A stretch of DNA of 64,000 nucleotides from Saccoglossus kowalevskii (GCF_000003605.2 NW_003131855.1:165715-229714); one strand, 5' to 3'; shown: positions 1-11,899, numbered from the stretch's first letter. The notes: generated by a model not told the origin, from the sequence alone. Program-made: numbers and translations.

Positions 1-65
1 AAAGAAAAACTACTCATAGGTAGTAAACCTTGTTTTGATAGTTCCATCTGAACTTTCCTGTACAT

Positions 66-593
66 TTATATTTCACAACTTCCGATATAATACCAACCTA
101 TATCGTTAGAACCATCCACCTCGTCAACACAGCCTCTTGGGAAACAAACAGCATAAAACGAAGTTGGTGGTTTCTCATTGGTAGAGTCGTCAGTCGCCGA
201 AAGATGCCCATCATCACCACTGACGCAATTGATCTGAGTTGTCGAAACGGTGTCAGAACTTGTTCCGGGTTCTTGATCACCAGAACTACCCGTCACAGAA
301 TGCTCACTCTGGACTTGTATGTTCAATAAACCGCTATCAGTACTGTCTCCACCGAATGACGGACACTGCGAGTCTTCGATCGCTCCTCTTGACTGAAGCA
401 AACAGTTGGCTAATTTACGTTCGAATAAGGATCTTGTTGTGTTAGTAATCGGGCCAGATGGGAGACTATTTTGTCGAAGTTGATCTTGAAGTTCTTTCAC
501 ACTAAGCTTGGAAAGTCCTTTCCGAATGTCTTCCATAATCAGAATATATCTGAGTAATGAACTTCTTCTCCGAAAAAACACATTAAAATCCAC
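66..593 (-). CDS. ANKLE2: ANKLE2-like LEM-domain protein, first exon (partial, runs off left edge)
   Basis: The open frame starts at an ATG at 593. A second in-frame ATG at 534-536 starts right at the LEM domain and is the better start (MEDIRKGLSKLSVKELQDQL). The LEM core follows, with the signature SGPITNTTRSLFERKLANCL; LEM domains bind BAF and tie chromatin to the inner nuclear envelope. After a Ser/Thr/Asp-rich linker of about 80 residues comes FYAVCFPRG. This resembles the start of the viroplasmin/RNase H1-N-like domain that follows LEM in ANKLE2 (LYYGVCPVYED in the human protein). That order separates it from ANKLE1, where ankyrin repeats precede LEM. The ankyrin repeats would lie left of the window. 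The in-frame stop at 66 is probably intronic; the exon likely ends at a GT near 100-115 (for example after the Asp-Glu of CVDE), which I cannot fix. LEM assignment is firm; ANKLE2 identity is inferred. Confidence 0.72.
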   Translation of the reverse strand: MDFNVFFRRRSSLLRYILIMEDIRKGLSKLSVKELQDQLRQNSLPSGPITNTTRSLFERKLANCLLQSRGAIEDSQCPSFGGDSTDSGLLNIQVQSEHSVTGSSGDQEPGTSSDTVSTTQINCVSGDDGHLSATDDSTNEKPPTSFYAVCFPRGCVDEVDGSNDIGWYYIGSCEI

Positions 594-1000
594 GTAGTTG
601 TCGGAAAATAAATTTCATAGTTCACAGAAATCAAAAAACCCGGTATCGGAACTTGTTTCATGCGCATGCTCGGAGAAAATATTGCTGTTTAGGTGGGCTG
701 TTTTTGTATGCTAGGTTCCTCTAACTTCATGTCATTGTACTCCTCCCAGCATTCCTCTTAGGAAAAAATTCTACTTCCGGAAGCGAGGCAAGCTCGTGCA
801 GAACCAATCAAAAAAATGCATTAACAGTCACGTGACATGTAAAACTGGGTCGGAGGGAAGGCAGAGTTGTTGTGGACGAGGATTACCCAAGTCAATTGAA
901 CGAAGTGATCGAAAAATTGCTAATAATAATTGTTCTTGGTAATCGGTTGTTTCTGAAGAAATGTATTAAAACGTGTCGGTCACTGTATCCCTACTAGCTG
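594..1000. promoter_or_regulatory. Probable shared promoter region between ANKLE2-like (-) and SAP30L (+)
   Basis: The ANKLE2-like and SAP30L-like genes are transcribed away from each other, with their putative first exons about 0.4 kb apart. The segment is less AT-rich than its surroundings and carries an E-box-like CACGTG within tcacgtgaca near 830. No TATA box stands out on either side. The call rests on gene orientation and spacing; no core promoter motif is diagnostic. Confidence 0.4.
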
Positions 1001-1044
1001 GCTCGTGTTTGTATGACGTGCGACAAGCGATCAACAAAGACCCC
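900..1044 (+). other. Candidate non-coding first exon of SAP30L
   Basis: A strong donor (CCCC followed by GTAAGT at 1045) lies just right of the putative promoter. The first coding exon of SAP30L is preceded by a good acceptor, a T-rich tract ending in TTGTACAG at 2850, which needs an upstream donor. Splicing 1044 to 2851 would put an ATG at 1013 in a 24-codon upstream ORF that overlaps the SAP30L start codon in another frame. The 5' end of the exon is a guess. Confidence 0.3.
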
Positions 1045-1045
1045 G

Positions 1046-2064
1046 TAAGTATCGACATTGACTGGGATTGTTCATTTATTTTCAAACTGTTTGACGGGAC
1101 GCGGCTACACAGAGTTTTTACACAGGATTCATTTTGTAACTTACCGATTCAGTTGAATTATAATTTTGAGTTGTGATACATGAAATTCAATACATGAAAT
1201 TCAATAAAATTGTAATTCACAATGCAAATCTAACCGTAGAGGACCAGTAAAATTAAAAAACAACAACTGCTGAGTGTCTATTTGTACCCGGAAGTGGTCG
1301 CTTGCTATTCAGTACAAAGTCCCTCAACACCTGTGCAATGTGCCCGGCATAAGCTCATTTGACATACGCTTGTGGAATGACTGCACCGGTCTTCTCACTA
1401 ATACTAAAAATACAGTCCCAGTACTGCATATAGATAAATGTATACTATCGCAGATTTATAAGTGGTTGGATTAGTCAAAAAAACATCCTCTCTAAATCGG
1501 GTATTGAATCTTTTTAAATGGTTGACCATTTTTTTCAATATAGCGGTATATTTATTTGCACATGACAGATACATTTTAAAGAATTCACTGAATTCTAAAT
1601 ACATATACTAATAGTAATTGACTGTTATACTCGTAACTCGTTCCATTTAGTTCATAAAGTTGGCTCATTATCTGTTTCAAAAGGAAAGTTTGCTCACCAT
1701 TTGCAACAAGGATTTCTTATCTGATTTGCTGAACAAAAATTTGCTCATTATTTAGCCACTGCCATAAGATAAGGGTATGCAACTTAAGATATATATGTAC
1801 AATATATAATGTGATGAAAAGCTTGCATTAATTAATTTAATTCTAAATAATGAAAATGCAGATTGAACCAATTTATTAATATACAGAATAGAAATTGTGG
1901 TGACGTGTTGGTGTAGAGTGGGATTACATAACTTGATATTGTGCTACCATTTTGGAGATTTTCTAATTAAATATTGAAATGCCATACCATATTTACACTA
2001 TGCAAACCCTTTGTCAATGTGTATTTTATCGTCAGAACTGTATTGTGAAAATAAGAACAACATG
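1046..2064. other. Putative 5' intron of SAP30L, no feature seen
   Basis: Short chance ORFs only. The sequence is AT-rich, with no domain, RNA gene or clear repeat recognised. Confidence 0.4.
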
Positions 2065-2739
2065 AGTTGTGTTCACGTTACACGAAGTACGGGCTAAGAT
2101 TTAAGCTGATTTAGGCTTATCTAGCATATTTGCATTTCGGCTAGACCCAATTGCGTCCACGCACAGAGAGGACCAGTCGTTAGCACGGGCTAAGGGCTGC
2201 CATTCGTTGGTGAACTTTGGTAAGCCGCTATTTACGAACGAAAAATGGATGACACGCGCGAGGTTCTATTTCTGCTGCTGGCATGTTTCGTTCTAATTTT
2301 GAAGCGACGTGCACAGGAACGCGAGAGAAGACGGACCACTTATTTGGATGCACATAAACAGTATACAACGGGTGTAACAGAATACAGCGTTTTATTAATG
2401 CATGTCGTAGACAGCGAACCAAATTTATTTTGTCTACGATTGGAGCTGCTGTACGCTCTACTACAGTGAGTAATGACTGGTGGAATAGTGTCGTTATGCG
2501 AACATGGGACAATTTTCACACCCAAAGGTCGCCGCAGAGGGTGCTTAGCCCTGGGCTAAGCGTTCGCGCATACTTCGTTAGCCCGTGCTAAGGTCTAGAC
2601 CGCGTCTTAAATTCGGATCAGATTTAACCCGTACTTAGCATTCCTTAGCCCGTGCTAAGCGTTCACGCACGTTTTCTTAGCACGGGCTAAGGAATTTGAC
2701 CTCTTAGCCCGTGCTAAGGAGCTGTGCGTGAACGCAACT
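2065..2739 (+). mobile_element. PIF/Harbinger-like decayed DNA transposon with repeated internal palindromes
   Basis: The ends form an imperfect inverted repeat: AGTTGTGTTCACG at 2065 and the reverse complement of cgtgaacgcaact at 2739. ATG lies directly outside both ends (possible 3-bp target duplication). Inside, a 74-codon plus-strand ORF at 2245-2469 begins MDDTREVLFLLLACFVLIL and continues into an Arg-rich stretch and a GVTEYSVL motif. That layout resembles the N-terminus of Harbinger transposases (hydrophobic run, Arg run, W-hP, GEY). The catalytic region is absent, so the copy is non-autonomous. At least seven copies of a palindromic motif of the form CTTAGCACGGGCTAAG occur, at about 2088, 2182, 2547, 2577, 2642, 2676 and 2702, mostly near the right end, as expected of subterminal transposase-binding sites. 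The family call is inferred from the short ORF and end structure. Confidence 0.5.
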
Positions 2740-2867
2740 ATGTTCTATGACAACACTAATACCCGCTACCCCAAAAATGCTATTATTTAATTTGGTTCAA
2801 CTTTGTAGTAATAAGCGTACTTGATTTGTTTATTATACTTTATTGTACAGTAAAAAGAAGAATCAAG

Positions 2868-5034
2868 ATGAATGGTTTCAGTACGGAAGATGATAGTCGT
2901 GGAGGACATGATCAAATCTGCTGTTTAGTTGATGATGGAGAGAGATGTTCACGACCAGCTGGTAATGCAAGCTATAGCAAAAGAATTGCAAAGACAGTAC
3001 AGCAAAGAAAATTAAAACTTAACATAGATCACAGTGTAAGGTTTTATAATGTCTTGCATTTTTGTGAATTTTGTTCCACAAGCCTAATAGATTGGAATAC
3101 CTAACGAACTACCGGTAATTTCTATTGAAACATCTTCAACTTCATGACTTGAAATGATCATAGCTATCAATATACTTTGGCTGCCAAGATTTCATTAGAA
3201 GCGAAAAAACCTGTTTTTGATCTTCAGATTCTGTTTCATTCTCTTCTGTCATTGTGTTCACGTTCTTTGTCATCTAATCCATGGTATTTATAGTATAAGT
3301 ATCGACAAGAGAAAATAGAACACTGTGTGGTTCTCATTTGATCGTAAATACATACTGCAAAATTATGTACTGGGATTTTTGGTGAGAAAAAAAAAATGTT
3401 TTTTGAACAGTTAACTACTTTTTTAAACTGTGAAGGTAGAAAGAAGGGTCCTAGTTCCGGTAACTCAATGTCATGAAAAGAGTTCCAACTTTGTGAATAT
3501 CAGTATGATATTGTTAAAAATATACCAAAGAACTTTGACACAAGTTGTCTTGAGCCCTGCTTGATTAATTATTAATATTCTAATCTGTTTAGGTCCGGCA
3601 TATCTACATCTGTGACTTCCATAAAGGTGTTATACAGAGTGTAAGGAGTCGTAAAAAAAGAAAGGAAGGCAGCGAAGAGGACAATGCTGTAGTTGGTGTT
3701 GGTGGTGGTGGTGCATCCCCGGAGTACGAGTATGATCTGCCAGAGGTAATATCTCATTGTGTTAGATACTAACCTCTAGAGGGGGGGGGGGGGTGATACC
3801 ATGGTTATGGTTGTATCTTGTACATTGTACTTCAAATCGTGGGTCACATGACCAAGAGTGGTATAAATGATATTAGCTTTTGCATGATTTCTGAAAGTGA
3901 TATATGACAGACTAATAGATCTGCTATAGTGACATGCCCTGGTATTAGTGTCATGTTTCCCTTACATCAGTTTGTCACTAGCACTTCATATCAATACTGT
4001 TTAATTCAACAATTCTATCTTGAACACCCTGTCCTAATGTAGATGTAGAATAGCTGTAATAGAGCAAATAAAACTATATTGTCTTAGTTTATGCTAATGA
4101 GTTCTTTTCATTTTCATACTTTCCAGGTTGACTTGTTTCAACTACAGATGAACACTTTAAGAAGGTACAAAAGACATTATAAACTACAGACAAAACCTGG
4201 ACTAAATAAAGTGTCTCTTGCTGAGGTGAGTTTCAATATAAACATAGATATTTAGACATCCACACTTCATTACTTTGTGTGAACACTTGAAATAGTGACA
4301 CAGTATTTAGCCTGCCATGGCTGTGTGATTCAGTAATTATCAGTGAGATATACACTGTGTGATACTGTAATCTGAGGTGTGAGATATACACTGTGAGATA
4401 CTTTAATCTGAGGTGTGAGATATACACTGTGAGATACTGTAATCTGAGGTGTGAGATATACACTGTGTGATTCAGTAATTATCAGTGAGATATACACTGT
4501 GAGATACTGTAATCTGAGGTGTGAGATATACACTGTGTGATACTGTAATCTGAGGTGTGAGATATACACTGTGTGATACTGTAATCTGAGGTGTGAGATA
4601 TACACTGTGTGATACTGTAATCTGAGGTGTGAGATATACACTGTGAGATACTGTAATCTGAGGTGTGAGACGGCTATCTTTCATTATTGCATTACTGATT
4701 ACAAAACTATGCTACCGGTACTTTGTCAAACATTTGTAAATTGTCATTAGATTTTTTCAGTTACAAAACATTAATTTTTCAAGCTGCCTTTTGTTCGATA
4801 AACTGGTCACCCATTGTGCATATTAATGGTTATGCTGGAAAAAAAACCCCATATATATATATATTAATAAATAAACTAATTAAGAATTTATTCCAATCTT
4901 TTTGTTTCCAGACTATTTCAAGACACTTCAAGACGTTACCTGTGCAGGAGAAAGAGACTCTGACTTATTTTATTTACATGGTGAAGAACAACAAAAGCCG
5001 ATTTGATCAGAGATTGGACAGCAGTATAAATTAA
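2868..5034 (+). CDS. SAP30L: SAP30/SAP30L homologue, Sin3-HDAC co-repressor subunit (four coding exons)
   Basis: Coding exons are 2868-3035, 3593-3745, 4127-4225 and 4912-5034, all joined in phase 0 at canonical GT/AG sites; the stop is at 5032-5034. The 180-aa product matches human SAP30L (183 aa) throughout. It starts [10 protein letters not shown] and keeps the N-terminal C2CH zinc module (C18, C27, C63, H66, with the same 9/36/3 spacing as human). Next come the basic stretch SRKKRK, which serves as NLS and DNA/phosphoinositide contact in the family, and [21 protein letters not shown]. The Sin3-binding helices follow ([22 protein letters not shown]). SAP30 proteins bridge Sin3 PAH3 and HDAC1/2 in nuclear repressor complexes. 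Exon 2 carries a Gly/Val-rich insert (VVGVGGGG) in the acidic linker, which is longer than in human. The start is set by homology; a T-rich tract and AG at 2850 suggest a spliced 5' UTR. Confidence 0.95.
4321..4670. repeat. 36-bp minisatellite in the last SAP30L intron
   Basis: About nine to ten tandem units of roughly 36 bp built on GTGAGATATACACTGTG and GATACTGTAATCTGAG. Two units carry the variant ATTCAGTAATTATCA. The unit length is a multiple of three, so minus-strand frames stay open and give repetitive [12 protein letters not shown] peptides; these are not genes. The array lies wholly inside the intron between 4226 and 4911. Confidence 0.9.
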
Positions 5035-5164
5035 AGCTGAATAGATGTCCAGGTGTCTGGTTTTGTAGGCCAAATATGATAACAGAGTATACCAAATTTG
5101 ACAAATGTGTTGGCATATTTGATTTTTTGGAACATTTGTGAAATGCATATAATAGTTTATGTGT

Positions 5165-5170
5165 AATAAA
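5165..5170 (+). terminator. Polyadenylation signal of SAP30L
   Basis: A canonical AATAAA lies 131 bases after the SAP30L stop codon, giving a short 3' UTR. A cleavage site 10-30 bases downstream is expected but cannot be seen directly. Confidence 0.6.
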
Positions 5171-8140
5171 TGTTCATAGGAGTACCAATCAATGATGTCC
5201 AATCACAAGTTCATGTTCAGATAAACACATGACACTCTGATACTTGTTAAATACATTTTTTTTTCTGTGAAATTCAGTTAAATATCAGAGATATCAAGAA
5301 TTCAACTTGTGTATACTGAAAAAAAATCATTTTTAAATATTGAAATTGTTGGTATTTTATTTCTACTCATTTCTGCCAACCGGCCTGTACATCTGGAACT
5401 TTTTTTCCCCTTGCCAAATTCTTTTGTTTAAACAAGTGAAATTACATTTGTCTCCGTGAGGGCACAATATGCCCCTTTAGGTTGGGTAAATTTTAAGATC
5501 ATAAGTCTATTTGCTATAAGAAAATGGTTTTTAATAAATGTTCGTTAGCCTGCTACGTATATAATAGTCTTTTTTTATTTCCTTCACTGCACCAGTAAAT
5601 TTCTGCCTCGTTATTGATGCTATATGAATTGCATTACTAATTACGTTAGTTTTAATTAATGTTTTGAGCTCCCTTCGTTACACACTCTGGTGGTGTGCTA
5701 ATATTCCAATTTTGTCTGTTTGTGTATGTGGCATGGGGAGGGGGGGGGTGGTGATTTTGCCAAGTAAACGCTCTATAGCTCTTCAGAATGCCAGGAAACC
5801 AGCGAATAAATTACGAGAGTTAAATATCACCGCTCCTCCCAATATTATAGTCTATTGTGTTTCCACCAACTTATCCTGTGGTTATAGTTTAGCTCGGATC
5901 TTGACCTTGGTCCATACTCCAAGTGTTTAGTGTTTCTCCCCTTTTTTTGAATAACAGATTTTTCTTTTATTATACTAGTATACAATGAATGTACTATAAC
6001 CAATAAAACAATTCAAAACATTGAAACAATGCTCGATTATTTTAAAGCGACTTTCAACACTTAGCATGCAGATGACTGTCATACATTGTACAGAGCCCAA
6101 TAACTTCAAAGCATCAAAAACCATCTACAAATGTGATACCTCACCTGAAACTTTCTACTTGCAAACAACGATTACAGATTAGTGGAGCAAATTTTTACCT
6201 GTGTTTTGCAAAGTTTATTCAAGTTGATTCTTGTTGGTGGCAACATTGATTATATAATCGTCACAATTGACTGAATTTTAATTACATACTCCAAATAGTG
6301 TATATGCTCAATAGACACAACTGGGTAATAATTCTAAAAATGTGTTCATGCTTGTTTTTTTTGAACCCCGATTACCCAAAGAGTTCATTATGTTCTGTGT
6401 ACCATAATGTAAAAGAAAACAGATTTCAGTTGGGCAAGTTTTACCCCTTGTGTGTGAGGCCTATTTCTAAACAAGAACAACCATGGTATACAGTGTATTT
6501 TTATCACGGTTTGCATAATTAAAAACACGCTCCCAAACAAAAAGAACGACGTATTTGGCCAATTGAAATGCTGGAATAATTAAAAGTTATATTTGTAATG
6601 CATTGGTATTTTTGATTTTACTGTGTCTGCATATCTCTGGAAATAGGTTGCTTCAGTGATAGTGATTGTGAGTGGCAATGAGTGAATACAAAACATGGTC
6701 TGAGAATTTGAAAGGGTAATTCCGGGGAATAGAAGGCCTAATATTGTCTAGAAAGTTGGTTGTTTTTTAGTAAAACAATGGTTTATTCATTGTTACATTA
6801 CTTTATTATGGCGAGTCATTGCGTTAATCAAAACTATACCTTGAATCTGGGAATTTCTAGGTGGACAGACATACAAAACGTATATTGTATTCATTGTCGT
6901 ACATATTGTACTTAATTGACGCTAGAAGGACCTGAACAGGGTAGTAACAAGAGGGATTTACGAAAACTGTATTCTCGTCAAGCCAAAGGTGTCACCAATG
7001 GAGGGCCACATGCTTATTACGTGCGGGGCCTGATTGAATTATCAGCTAATAGACTGACAATGCAGCTGTGTTGCAAGCAATGTAGCCTCCAAATATGATA
7101 ACGTTATACTCCCCCGAAGAAACGTGCGTGTATGTATGTCTGTTCCACCCTTAGAACAGTTTACGAAATTTCATTGAAACTTGGCAATTCTGTATGGTAT
7201 GGAGGCCACTGATTAGGAGAGTGTGACAAGCTCACCCCGAGGCAAGCAGTCCTGGGGCAGCCTTGACGCAGTGTTGACGCGGTCTTGAGAGAGTTCCGAC
7301 GTGGCGCTGAGATGAGAGGTTGAAACGATTCGATTCTCTGTGTGTCTTTGTTCGATAGAAAGGTGGAGAATTCCCCGAACTTGGTACCTCTGACGCGAAG
7401 GTTTAATAAACACTCAAATTAATCTTTCACACTTTTAAAATTGCCAGCACGTAATAAATGTCCATGTTCACCCTGAATTGTCAGATAATCTCACAATATG
7501 ACATAAAATCGTCCCGACAACTTGTATTTCTATTTGAATTAGACATAATTATTCTTCACACAAGATGGGTGTTTCACGTCTTTGTTTGTCGGCACACTCA
7601 CCAGTGTTAACGAAACAAAACCACTACTATCTGACACCAAAATCAAACAATTAAAACATTGCCCAACTTTTTTAAGTACTCCAAATGGCCGACTTCATTC
7701 AGTGTAAATAGGTTATGAAATGCTAAATATAAACCATTAAAGTTTTGTCCAGCAAATTTAAAGCGTTGTTTCTTCGAATTGGAAGTTTTGTACTGCGAAT
7801 TAAAAGTTTTGTCCTTCGAGTTTTGAGTTATGTCCTGTGAATTTAATGTTCGGTCGCAAGAAATCAGGTAAGTTGTCCTGACACTAAGGGCCACCATAGC
7901 ATTGAAAACAAAGAACCTAATGAACTAATCCACCTTCCCTAGGATTCATTAATCTATCTCTTTTTTATGTAGTTAGCCATTTTTTCAAAACCGTTTAGAT
8001 ATCGGAAAATAGTGTTTGGTATTGATAACAGGTTGTTGGTGTATTTGAATTCAGTTTCTGTTCTGTTTGTATAATTGAAACAACATTCAAAATAAACTGA
8101 CACCAATGGAGAAATGGACAGTTGTGTCATTATATATAAA
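5171..8140. other. Intergenic; no gene recognised, minor repeats
   Basis: No conserved coding exon was found on either strand. The segment 7105-7240 (tactcccccg, then tgtatgtatgtctgt, then attgaaacttggc) resembles the start of the degenerate array at 35.87 kb and may be a lone copy of that family. Between 7755 and 7855 there are about four imperfect repeats of roughly 23 bases ending in gttttgt, which yield the repetitive minus-strand frame there. The rest is AT-rich and featureless to the eye. Confidence 0.4.
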
Positions 8141-8653
8141 GAGGGGAGGCAAGGGGGGTAGCTGGTACGGTTTTACGGGAAATAAAAAGGGCGTTTTACA
8201 ATTTACAAGGAAAAAGACGTTTTTACAGTTTACTGTGTTAAAAAAGGGAACATTGAATGGTCCGAAGAGCTCCCCGGCTCAAATTCTCCGCCATTGCTGC
8301 GCCGTGTGTAGAGATGCACGCGCATATTACCCTCGTATTGCTCTTCATTCGGTTAGAGGGCCTTTTACGTCTTGACATTCAATTTTATAGTGAATTTTGT
8401 AATCTAGTCGTTTTACAGTTTCTAAAATGTAATTTTCTTGGATTATCTTTACGATTTTTTATTTGGATGTAAATTCTTGTATGTACCGAGAAAAATGACA
8501 CATTTTTACAGTGTACGAAAAAAATATTTGATCGATTACGTTGTACGTCTAGCCTGTGATTACAGAATTACGGAATTTATTTTTTCAATTTACGTAGTAC
8601 GAACAAAAAAATATTGCAATTACGTTGAACAAAAATAACCCTTGCCCCCTCTC
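8141..8653. mobile_element. Non-autonomous DNA transposon with G-rich terminal inverted repeats
   Basis: The left end GAGGGGAGGCAAGGG and the reverse complement of the right end, GAGAGGGGGCAAGGG, match at 13 of 15 positions. TATAAA lies directly outside both ends and is the likely target duplication. The 513-bp interior has no transposase. It carries several copies of a TTTTACAGTTTAC-like motif (near 8170, 8195, 8220, 8410 and 8504). The family is not recognised. Confidence 0.65.
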
Positions 8654-9129
8654 TATAAACATATGGCAGCGATAAATACTTTAGCGTTATATTCTTAATG
8701 AAATGGCATTGATATCTGAATGTTCAGCAATGTTTGTCTTTCTTATTACTGTTCTGACACATTTCGAATATTTCACATGCACAATGGTGACTTGAATGAG
8801 TTTTGAGTAAAATCCTAGATAAATGTAGCTAGTTATTAAATACAAAAAAAACATGGAATACAGTCACAATTAATTGCACACGAGTGTGCAATTTTGGTAA
8901 GTCTTATTGTCAGATACATTGTCAACAAAGTGAAGAAGAAATAAGAAATCTTATCAAGTTCAGAAGGTATAGCAAATCTGTGTAAGTTCTGCATGAACAG
9001 ATAAATAATAAACGTATTGACTTCTTTCAGCCATTTTTCCTTTTTCTTTGTGTTCAATTTGTGATTACCAATAAGGGAATAGACCAATGACAGATGTCAG
9101 GTGTCAAGTGAGTGACTTCTTTATTGACA

Positions 9130-9480
9130 ACCTATCTCTATGCGTGTTCAATGACGTATTGTTTTTATCTCACTTTCCTGCTGTTGTCGTGCTCGACTTA
9201 GTATTATTAATTAGAGAATGTGTTAAATTGGGGATATCAAGGTGCTAAGTGTGCGTACTTCCTTATTAATGTATTGAACTGTGTGTTTAATTACGTATCG
9301 GATTGCCGTCATCAATTCGTTTGTCCGTGTTTGATTGCGTATACTTGATATATTAATGTACTGAACTGCGTATTCATGAACGTATTTTCTTTCAGTCATA
9401 TTTCCATTATTGTCGCGTTTGACTTGGTATTATTAATCACGATGCGTGTTCAATGACGTATTGTTTTCTAGCCAGTATTT
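9130..9480. repeat. Imperfect long-period tandem repeat
   Basis: The string tgcgtgttcaatgacgtatt occurs near 9140 and again near 9440. Linked partner motifs (gacttagtattattaat / gacttggtattattaat, and two versions of ttaatgtattgaactgtg) recur with similar spacing, so diverged duplicates of 100-300 bases are interleaved here. No coding content was seen. Confidence 0.5.
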
Positions 9481-10718
9481 CTTTCCACTTTTCCCTTATT
9501 GTTCAGATGCTTATAACAGTATGTTGTAATCTGAGATTTTTAGGTAGTAAAACAAATTAATGTAGTTTGTGTTTTTCAAAACACATTTTCAGATGCCGTA
9601 TCACATGTCTAATTAGTTTAGGATGGTTAGTATTGATAAGGATAGTAAACTTGTTGATATTGTTTTTAGACTGGAAAAAGGGATTTCCTTAGTAAATTCA
9701 GCGTACATAATATCCATCTCATCAGTATAATAGCTACAGTCTTTAATAAAATGAACTTCGTCTTCAATACTGTCACTCCTACACTTATCACAAATCCTGT
9801 TTTTTATGGAATTGTAGGTCTTGTATGTCTGCCTAATTTAATATCTTGTCCATTATTTAACAGTTGTAGGTATTTAGCTGGACTAATATCACTTTAAGTA
9901 GATTGTAAGATTTGAGTTTGGAATCTGGTCTCTTGATATTATTAATCCACATGTTAGTATAATGGTTTTTAGTTTTCTGGTAGAGTACATTACTAGAAAC
10001 AGTCAGGAGATCAATATTATGCAGGTCAATTTTGTTAATGTCTTCCAACCATGATCTTTTATAGCAGTTGTTTTCAAGTTCTTTAACTGCATGGAAGTTA
10101 AAATTAATTGAACCATTGTTTTTAATGTTTTGGTAGTACATGACAGCTTGAATTTGAATCTTTGAAATTAAAGGTAGCCTGCCAGTTTCAAGCCTATTGT
10201 ACTACTTTTGTTATTAATATTCAAAATGTGCCTGTGAAATTTTTCAGTAACAGTGGTGTCCCACTTTTCTATATATATATCCCATAACTCAGATGCATAT
10301 AGTAAAATAGGTAGTTGTAATTTCAAAAAGTTTGGTCTTAAGTTTAAAATTGTTGGAATTGTTATCATAAATAATAGCCATCAGTCGTTCTGCTTTTCTA
10401 GCCTTATCTGAGAGTCTCTCCATAGTTTTGTTTAGGGAGCCATTGCTGCTTAATGTCACACCTAAGTATGTGAATGCTATGGTATGGTTTAGTGTCATGT
10501 CACCATAAGTAAAAAATGGATCACCTTTTTCACCATAGTATGTAAAGTTAGAATATGACCCATGGTCCTGTGTTTTTTTCCTAAAACCTGCTTGATTCTT
10601 GTGGATAATGTTGTTGTCTTCAAGATGTTTGTTATTTCTTCCATTAAGTATCATAGCGAAGACCTTACCAAGTACACTGCTGGTTGAAATTCCCCTATAG
10701 TTTCCTGAATTTAGTGGG

Positions 10719-11600
10719 TCATCTTTCTTGTGAATTGGAGTAATAGTGTTTTATCCATTCCACATATGCAATATCTGGTAGTTGGTTAACATTCATTTTC
10801 GTGTAATTTTTAATCACTTTCCAGGTATTCGTCCTGGAATTCAACTTGTCAATATTCTCATGAAAGATTTTCCTTTGTTGTTTCTGCAAGTTCTTGACAT
10901 ATTTTTTAAAAGTTTTTTTCTTTGAAAGGTAGATATGTCTCATTGCTGCGTCTTGTGGATTTTGCTGAATGATTTTAGCTATTGCTTGTAACTCTTTCTT
11001 TACACTGGCTATCAGTATAAATATAAGCTTTTTTTTCTTTACATTGGTGGATACAATATCACACAGATAATAATCTGATGTTGGTACATGATTGTCATCA
11101 TCATCTTCAATAATGTCTTGTAGATCAGCAGTCCGAGCATTAAAATCACCTTGTAGCATTATATGACCTTGTTGTTTGTAGAAGTTGATTTCGTCCTGTA
11201 GTAAACTGTATGGATCAACATTGATATTTTCATAGTATGATGAGTTAGAAGGTGGAATGTAAGATTGAAATATTCCTTATTTAATCTGCACCACAATGTG
11301 AAGTCACTAGACTGTTGTACAGTAATACCAGGCTTAATAGATTGTTTTATTTAGATGCTGACACCACCTGAATTACACCATGCTCGAATTTGCTTTTTCC
11401 TAAACTTTTGGAAAACAAAGTAGCCCTCATGGGTTGGTTTTAAATTATCAGATTCAGCATCTAGCCAGGTTTCAATGTGGTAGTCCTTGGTAGTTGTTTG
11501 TATATTAAGTCTTGAGTAGAATGATGTACATAGTTGTAACGAAGTCCTTGTGCATTCAGGTAACCTATTCTCAATAGCTGATATGGAATACTTTTATTAG
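10719..11600 (-). pseudogene. APE-type endonuclease plus linker of the LINE
   Basis: Across this span the minus strand encodes HIETWLDAES, then HEGYFVF, SGGVSI, LWCRLNKEYF, and finally MLQGDFNARTADLQD. The Glu of ETWLD and the Asp-Asn of GDFNART are the usual metal and phosphate residues of APE-type LINE endonucleases. After PTSDYYLCDIVST the homology jumps to the pre-RT linker (KKTFKKYVKNLQKQQRKIF, then WKVIKNYTK), so the SDH-containing end of the endonuclease has been deleted. Frame changes and one stop break the region. Confidence 0.75.
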
Positions 11601-11899
11601 TTGTAACTTTCATAATTCAAGTTTGGCTGCAGTAATTGTAGTTTTGTTTCAATTTGTTTGACTCTGGAAATAATATCTTCTTTAGATGTTGTGACATGAC
11701 CACTGTCATATCTTTTCTGGAATTTATGTGGGTTGCAATCTCCAGTTGAGAATTGTTGGCTGTATATTTTCATAGGTGTCTTGACTGCATCTGAATAGCT
11801 GGTGTTAGTGCTGTTGGTAGAACTAGTGGTATACGATAGCTGGTATGGTGTCCTTAATGTACGGGCTTCTAGGTGGAAGTGCTTCATCATTGTTGATTT

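Noticed and set aside
4233-4684. Minus-strand ORFs with repeated [12 protein letters not shown], looking like a multi-copy peptide precursor
   Set aside because: Intronic 36-bp minisatellite; no signal peptide, no dibasic sites, and the repeat DNA is nearly identical between units, unlike the real prohormone.
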